A stretch of DNA of 46,186 bases, from assembly GCA_937960895.1 (NCBI GenBank), contig CALCJD010000075.1, positions 1 through 46,186 of the forward strand, given 5' to 3'. The notes beneath the pieces are model-generated. The model was not told where the DNA came from. It saw only the letters and a program-made list of their open reading frames with translations, and did no database searches. The translations under genes and the position numbers were made by a program. This stretch comes from an uncultured Spartobacteria bacterium. GTDB lineage: Bacteria > Verrucomicrobiota > Verrucomicrobiia > Chthoniobacterales > Terrimicrobiaceae. Of this stretch, positions 41,976-46,186 are shown one piece after another (positions within the stretch are counted from its first letter, which is position 1; each line of letters opens with the position of its first letter).

Positions 41976-42252
41976 CAGGCCTGTCCCTCAATCCGGGATG
42001 CCCGTTTCCTCGGTGAAGAACGGCCTTCTTCGCCATGAAAGCGAAACCCGAGATCAAGAAACGGAGCCTGTCCGTGACACGAAGCGCGAGGTGGATCGCC
42101 GCAATCGCTTGGAGCCCCTCCCTTCCCTCGCCCTATTCCGTGAAACCCCGGTTCCCGGGCTGATCCGGAAGCGGCGTCGAGGACGATTTCACCTGCGTCC
42201 GGCTCGGGCATCGAATGGCGACGTCACCGCTGGAGGTCGAAATCTCCAAGGG

Positions 42253-42438
42253 TTACGATTTCTTCCGGGTGGGCAGTTTTTTCCGTTTGGTGCCGGCGAG
42301 CTTTTCAAGCTGCTTCTTGCTCATGGATTCCGCCATCTTCTTGGACGCGCCCTTCAAGCTGGACTTCTTCTGTTCCCCCCGTTTGGCGGCGAGTGCCGCC
42401 CCGGCGGCCATTTGCTGTTTTTTTGATTTTGCGGGCAT
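42253..42438 (-). CDS. DUF3008 family small basic protein
   Basis: 61 residues from the ATG at 42438, starting MPAKSKKQQMAAGAALAAKR and continuing SSLKGASKKMAESMSKKQLE. This matches my recollection of the DUF3008 consensus almost exactly, including the length and the Lys-rich C-terminus (TKRKKLPTRKKS). The function of the family is unknown. The composition suggests a nucleic-acid-associated or stress-related protein, which is inference. The 277 bases between the upstream protease operon and this gene hold no gene I can support. Confidence 0.85.
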   Translation of the reverse strand: MPAKSKKQQMAAGAALAAKRGEQKKSSLKGASKKMAESMSKKQLEKLAGTKRKKLPTRKKS

Positions 42439-42490
42439 GGCAGGGAATCGCACCGGCCCGGGTCCCCGGACGTCGGATCGGCGGGAACAT

Positions 42491-42688
42491 TCAGTCGCTG
42501 GCCGGAGCTGGGTTGTCGTCACCCTGGGCGAGCCTCTGAAGTTTTTGAATGAGTTCCGGCGGGCCGGAATAACGTCCCGACTGGACGGAGATTTTCGCCC
42601 GCTCCTCGGGAGGCAACTGGCGGATCAGGGTTTCCATCTGTTCATCAAGAAATCCATCCTGCATTTTCGCGGGTGTGCTAGCCTTCAT
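42491..42688 (-). CDS. Small hypothetical protein
   Basis: 65 residues from the ATG at 42688, or 57 from the ATG at 42664. The segment MQDGFLDEQMETLIRQLPPE followed by RAKISVQSGRYSGPPELIQK and LQRLAQGDD is a regular amphipathic helix pattern and reads like a real protein. It lies 52 bases upstream of the DUF3008 gene on the same strand and 47 bases from the divergent helicase start. No family recognised. Confidence 0.55.
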   Translation of the reverse strand: MKASTPAKMQDGFLDEQMETLIRQLPPEERAKISVQSGRYSGPPELIQKLQRLAQGDDNPAPASD

Positions 42689-42735
42689 GCCAATGGATCG
42701 ATTTTGCCGGCCTGTGAACGTGTCTCGATTTGTGC

Positions 42736-45057
42736 ATGACTGACGCCATTCCCGTCCTTCACGAGTTTCATACCACCGTGCGGGAGCTTGTGGAATTCGT
42801 GCATCGGTCCGGGGATCTCGCCGGGGAGGCCTCCTTTCGCTCCTCCAACCGTGCCGTCGAGGGAACGCGCGGACACCGCCGCATTCAGGAGTCGCGCGGT
42901 GACGACTACCAGGCGGAGGTTCCCGTCGGACGCGTCTACGAACGCCCGGGGTACCGGCTTGTTCTTTCCGGCCGGGTGGACGGCGTTTTCGGGCAGGCGT
43001 CGCCGCCCATCGTGGAGGAGATCAAAACCGTGACCGCCTCGTGGTCGGGCCGTCCCGATCCGGTGCACATCGCGCAACTGCGCGCCTACGCGGCACTGCT
43101 CGCCGAGGCAAACGGCTGGGAGAGGATCGATCACCGGCTGCTTTACCTGAATCTCGAAACCGGCGAACAGACGGTCATCCAGGACGTCGAGACGAGGGAT
43201 TCCCTCTCCGGCTTCCTTGATGAGACGCTTCACGAATGGTTTTCCTGGCTGGGGCCGCGGGTCGAGTGGCTCAACCTGCGCAATGCCTCTCTCGAAGCGC
43301 TCCCCTTCCCGTTCACCACCTTCCGCGCCGGCCAGCGCGCCCTGGCCCGGCATGTGTATCGCAGCATCCGCGATGGACAGCATCTCTTCGTCGAGGCGCC
43401 CACGGGCCTGGGCAAAACCATGGCCACCTTGTTTCCGGCCGTGCGGGCTCTGCCGAGAATGGCGGACGGACAGGTCTTTTATGTCACGGCAAAGACGTCC
43501 GGCCGGATTTCCGCTGCCCACGCCCTCTCCAGCCTGCGGGCCTCCGGAGCCCGGCTGCGCAGCGTCATGCTCACCGCCAAGCGCAAGATTTGTTTCAGCG
43601 AAACCCCCGCCGGATGCGACGAACGGACGTGTCCGTTTGCCATCGGGTATTTCGACCGGATCAAACCCGCCGTACGCGAACTGCTTCAGAAGGAGGACAT
43701 CACCCGGGCGGCCGTCGAGGAAACCGCCCGCGCCCACCGGGTGTGTCCGTTTGAACTGTCTCTGGATGCCTCGGTCTGGACGGATGTGGTGGTGGGAGAT
43801 TTCAACCACGTCTTCGATCCCACGGCCCGCCTGCAGCGCCATTTTGCCGAAGGACCCGCCCGGCATGCCGTGCTTGTCGACGAGGCGCACAACCTGGTCG
43901 ATCGCAGCCGCGAGATGTATTCGGCCACGCTCGCGGTGTCCGACCTTGAAATCCGATCCGCCGGCCGGGCCAAAGGGGCCGCGCGGACGCGCCGGGCTCT
44001 TGCAGAGGCCGCCGCCGCGCTCGACCGGACGCTGCAGGGTTTGCATCCGTCGGATTCCCTGCTCGAAAGCAAAAGCCATCATGACGGCGCCCTGGTTCTG
44101 GACAAACCGCCCCGGGAGCTGCTGACGGCCCTCCGTCAGGCCTCCCGCCGCCTGGAGGAATTTCTTGCCGCCCAGCCGCCCGGCCGGGACGTGTCCGCGT
44201 GGATGGAACCCTGGTTTGCCCTCGGCACCTTTCTGCGGGCGGCGGATGCCTACGACGACAACTGCCGGTTCATCTGCTCGCTGGCGGAGAAGGGCGTGAA
44301 GATTTTCTGCGCGGACCCCTCGGGGCGTTTGCGTGAATCGCTGAAGGGCCTGCGATCCGCGGTGTTCTTTTCGGCCACGCTCTCCCCCCTCTCCTATTTT
44401 CGCGATCTGCTGGGCGGGGCGCCGGACACCGCGACGGTGGCCTTCGATTCGCCTTTCGCCTCCGATCAGATGAACCTGCGGATTCTTCCGCGCGACATCA
44501 CCTTCAAGGCGCGCGCGGGTTCCCTCGTCCAGGTGGCGCACGATCTGGCCGGACATGTCCGCCGGAACCCCGGCAACCACCTGATCTTCTTTCCCTCGCT
44601 GCAATATCTTTCGGAAATCGAACCCCTGCTGCGCGACCTGCTGCCGGATGTCGACCTCTTCGCGCAGACCTCCCTCATGGAGGAAAACCAGCGCCTGCTT
44701 TTCGTGGAACGATTCCGGGAGAATTCGCAGGTCGTCGGCCTGGCCGTTTTGGGCGGGATTTTTTCGGAGGGAATCGACCTGCCCGGCAACCGCCTCATCG
44801 GGGTGGCCGTGGTCGGCGTCGGGTTGCCCCGCCTCTCCCTCGAGCGCGACATCCTCCAGGCCCATTTCGAAGCCACCCGCGGTCGGGGATTCGATTATGC
44901 GTACCGGTATCCCGGCATGCAGCGGGTGCTGCAGGCCGTCGGACGTTTGATTCGCAGCGAACAGGATCATGGCGCCGCTGTGTTGATTGACCGCCGCTTT
45001 CGCGAGGCGCGCTATCGGGAATTGTTTCCCCGATGGTGGAAGGTGAGCGATTCGTAA
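42736..45057 (+). CDS. RecB-like nuclease fused to XPD/DinG-type Fe-S helicase
   Basis: 773 residues from the ATG at 42736. The N-terminal 120 residues carry a PD-(D/E)XK pattern: EGTRGHRRIQ (His48), SGRVDGVF (Asp82), EEIKT (Glu95, Lys97) and QLRAYAALL (Gln114, Tyr118). The superfamily 2 helicase follows: APTGLGKT (221-228), four Fe-S cysteines (Cys286, 294, 299, 337) and DEAH (382-385). The C-terminal motor has FFSATLSPLSYF, GGIFSEGIDLPGNRL and QAVGRLIRSEQD. A DNA repair role, unwinding with 5'-3' polarity plus cleavage, is inferred from the families. Confidence 0.88.
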   Translation: MTDAIPVLHEFHTTVRELVEFVHRSGDLAGEASFRSSNRAVEGTRGHRRIQESRGDDYQAEVPVGRVYERPGYRLVLSGRVDGVFGQASPPIVEEIKTVTASWSGRPDPVHIAQLRAYAALLAEANGWERIDHRLLYLNLETGEQTVIQDVETRDSLSGFLDETLHEWFSWLGPRVEWLNLRNASLEALPFPFTTFRAGQRALARHVYRSIRDGQHLFVEAPTGLGKTMATLFPAVRALPRMADGQVFYVTAKTSGRISAAHALSSLRASGARLRSVMLTAKRKICFSETPAGCDERTCPFAIGYFDRIKPAVRELLQKEDITRAAVEETARAHRVCPFELSLDASVWTDVVVGDFNHVFDPTARLQRHFAEGPARHAVLVDEAHNLVDRSREMYSATLAVSDLEIRSAGRAKGAARTRRALAEAAAALDRTLQGLHPSDSLLESKSHHDGALVLDKPPRELLTALRQASRRLEEFLAAQPPGRDVSAWMEPWFALGTFLRAADAYDDNCRFICSLAEKGVKIFCADPSGRLRESLKGLRSAVFFSATLSPLSYFRDLLGGAPDTATVAFDSPFASDQMNLRILPRDITFKARAGSLVQVAHDLAGHVRRNPGNHLIFFPSLQYLSEIEPLLRDLLPDVDLFAQTSLMEENQRLLFVERFRENSQVVGLAVLGGIFSEGIDLPGNRLIGVAVVGVGLPRLSLERDILQAHFEATRGRGFDYAYRYPGMQRVLQAVGRLIRSEQDHGAAVLIDRRFREARYRELFPRWWKVSDS

Positions 45058-45099
45058 GGGGGCGAAGCCCGCGGGTTTGTCGACGCCCGGCGGAGAGGA

Positions 45100-45849
45100 T
45101 CAGTTTGATGTCCGGGAAAGAAACTGTTCCGGCTGAAGTTTCAGGGCTTCCGCGATCTTCAGGGCGGCGAAGGCGTCGTTGGCCGCGTAACGCAGTTGCT
45201 TTGGACTCAGTTCCTTGGCCGCCCAGTTGCTTGTGGTGATGGATTTGGATTTGGGAAAACTCCGGTTCAATACCGCCCCCATGGCTGCCCGCACGCCGAT
45301 CTGGCCCTTGTATCCCTGGTTGCGAAACACATGGTCCAGGTCCACCACGGCCTGCGGGGTCACGCCGAGACGGCGGCGAATCTGGCCGTGATCGTTTTTC
45401 AGACCAAACCCCACCTTCACCACCCGTCCGGATGCAATCAACTCCGCCACCGCGGTCTCGCAAACGCGCCGGTGGAGCTGAAAAATGAACGCCCTGTCGG
45501 TCAGGGCAAACTGCACCACGTGGGGACCGGAGCTTTTTTCCCCGGCCCGAAACGTGGGGCGCGCCTCCGTGTCAAAACCGACCATGCCGGCCGCGAGAAT
45601 GTCCGCCACGGCCGCGTCACATTCGGCCTGCGATTTCGGCACGATGATGGTTTCAAGGGCGAGCCCGTCGAAGGGTTCGAGCAGGGCCGTTTCCGCCTTG
45701 GTCATGGCGACCGGCGGGGATTTTCGGGCCGGATGGGACTTGGGATCCGATGAAGCACGCCCGGCTTTTCCAAACAGCTTCGAGGCGGTCCGTTTCATCC
45801 AGGAAGCCACACCGGAGTCGTGCGAGGATCGGGATGGAGAATGCGCCAT
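45100..45849 (-). CDS. DEDDy 3'-5' exonuclease (RNase D-like)
   Basis: 249 residues from the ATG at 45849; an ATG at 45798 is the alternative. Exo I is MVGFDTEARP, Exo II VGFGLKNDHGQIRRRL and Exo III YAANDAFAALKIAEAL, giving the Asp/Glu/Asp/Tyr-x3-Asp set of the DEDDy group. SGPHVVQFALTDRAFIFQL is also typical. The protein is a single exonuclease domain with a basic N-terminal 50 residues, lacking the HRDC domain of full RNase D. The substrate (RNA or DNA) is not known. It is convergent with the helicase and divergent from the methyltransferase at 46013. Confidence 0.87.
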   Translation of the reverse strand: MAHSPSRSSHDSGVASWMKRTASKLFGKAGRASSDPKSHPARKSPPVAMTKAETALLEPFDGLALETIIVPKSQAECDAAVADILAAGMVGFDTEARPTFRAGEKSSGPHVVQFALTDRAFIFQLHRRVCETAVAELIASGRVVKVGFGLKNDHGQIRRRLGVTPQAVVDLDHVFRNQGYKGQIGVRAAMGAVLNRSFPKSKSITTSNWAAKELSPKQLRYAANDAFAALKIAEALKLQPEQFLSRTSN

Positions 45850-45930
45850 GGAAAATGAGATCCTGCTCGGATCGATCCGCTCTGGCAACATGCATTCGTT
45901 GTCCGCGCCTCCCTTTTGGAAGCACGTGCA

Positions 45931-45980
45931 AAGCGGCAGACCGCCGGATTTTTTTCCGGCTTGCCGGTGTTCCGCCGCTT
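45931..45980. repeat. 50-bp nested inverted repeat between divergent genes
   Basis: The outer arms AAGCGGC (45931-45937) and GCCGCTT (45974-45980) are perfect. Inside, GCCGGA and TCCGGC pair around a T6 loop, with ACCG/CGGT partly extending the stem. It lies 33 bases before the plus-strand methyltransferase start and 82 bases before the minus-strand exonuclease start. Divergent promoters rarely carry terminators, so a leader hairpin or operator is more likely. Confidence 0.45.
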
Positions 45981-46012
45981 GATTTTCGGGATCGGTTCGT
46001 TGTGATAAGGTC

Positions 46013-46186
46013 ATGATACCGGCGAACTGGCCCAGGGAGGTTGAAAGAGGACTGATTCCGACCGACAATGCGATGGGCGTCATGACCTCCGAGCTCTCGC
46101 CCGCCGCGGAAGACTTCGTCGCCCACGCGCGCGACGCAAGGCGGCCCCTGCTCGAGGTGGGCGCAGCCTATGGCAACGCCACCCTG
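46013..46186 (+). CDS. SAM-dependent methyltransferase (3' end beyond window)
   Basis: 58 codons from the ATG at 46013 to the window edge with no stop. An AAGG lies 3-6 bases before the ATG. After a 45-residue leader (VERGLIPTDNAMGVMTSELS), the fragment ends in RPLLEVGAAYGNATL, which is the SAM-binding motif I (E/D-x-G-x-x-x-G). It is therefore probably a class I methyltransferase. The substrate cannot be judged. A later ATG at 46073 is possible. It is divergent from the exonuclease gene. Confidence 0.6.
   Translation, partial: MIPANWPREVERGLIPTDNAMGVMTSELSPAAEDFVAHARDARRPLLEVGAAYGNATL

Noticed and set aside
42035..42163. 42-codon plus-strand frame with a signal-like basic N-terminus
   Set aside because: It lacks a ribosome-binding site, has no hydrophobic core long enough for export, and ends in a Pro-rich stretch. 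A GAAGAA/TTCTTC hairpin at about 42015-42031 precedes it. Not enough support to call a gene.
42685..44970. Very long minus-strand open frame (761 codons)
   Set aside because: It is antisense to the helicase-nuclease gene and has the Gly/His/Arg/Pro-rich composition of a shadow frame in GC-rich DNA, with no recognisable domain.
1..46186. CRISPR arrays, transposons, integrases, tRNA or rRNA genes
   Set aside because: I looked for regularly spaced repeats, transposase or integrase motifs, tRNA T-loop sequences and rRNA-like stretches in the gaps and found none.

Overview
The window is GC-rich, gene-dense bacterial chromosome with Gram-negative envelope genes (an LptE-type lipoprotein, a BamD-like protein, HtrA-type periplasmic proteases). 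It also carries a PEP-CTERM exported protein, hopanoid-type lipid genes, Ku/LigD end joining and a DUF3008 small protein. This mix best fits the Verrucomicrobiota, perhaps the Opitutales. That placement is inference from gene content and style, not from a marker-gene comparison. I see no rRNA, tRNA, CRISPR array, transposase, integrase or prophage gene.

Layout. 1-883: 3' end of a repeat-rich PEP-CTERM protein. 905-2507 (minus): tmk-holB. 2527-4806 (plus): 2-hydroxyacid dehydrogenase, EVE protein, universal stress protein. 4862-7511 (minus): an overlapping three-gene operon of polytopic membrane protein, catalytically degraded ABC ATPase and squalene/phytoene-synthase-family enzyme. 7581-9564 (plus): a CDP-alcohol phosphatidyltransferase and the GTPase Der. 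9561-12418 (minus): BamD-like TPR protein, LptE, RsmI and a DUF2752 protein, with overlapping or nearly overlapping ends. 12597-14545 (plus): a stand-alone 5'-3' exonuclease, a strongly foldable non-coding stretch and a metallophosphoesterase. 14590-18047: small membrane proteins, a methyltransferase and a beta-CASP metallo-hydrolase. 18135-19449 (minus): thiH-thiS. 19569-23739 (plus): AvtA-like aminotransferase, MurJ, HAD phosphatase, PepSY-like protein. 23855-27197 (plus): Ku, LigD (phosphoesterase plus ligase) and a separate LigD-type polymerase, followed by a convergent Ogt gene. 28121-29764: a secreted GH5 glycosidase behind an AT-rich promoter region. 29787-31090 (minus): folP and a MauE/DoxX-like protein. 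31141-34657 (plus): Pta, a BioD/DRTGG partner and an HpnH-like radical SAM protein. 35053-37457 (minus): lepA and a small hypothetical. 37504-38642 (plus): a small membrane protein and an HpnG-like nucleoside phosphorylase. 38643-39033: a non-coding stretch with an AT-rich block and two perfect inverted DnaA boxes. 39034-41975: an intact HtrA-type protease followed by a paralogue with all three catalytic residues replaced. 42253-42688: two small genes. 42736-45057: a RecB-like nuclease fused to an XPD/DinG helicase. 45100-45849: a DEDDy exonuclease. 46013 onward: the start of a methyltransferase.

Most of the window is housekeeping. The least ordinary items are the membrane protein/dead ATPase/terpenoid synthase operon, the protease/pseudoprotease pair, the three-way-junction RNA candidate near 13.7 kb and the origin-like element near 38.8 kb.
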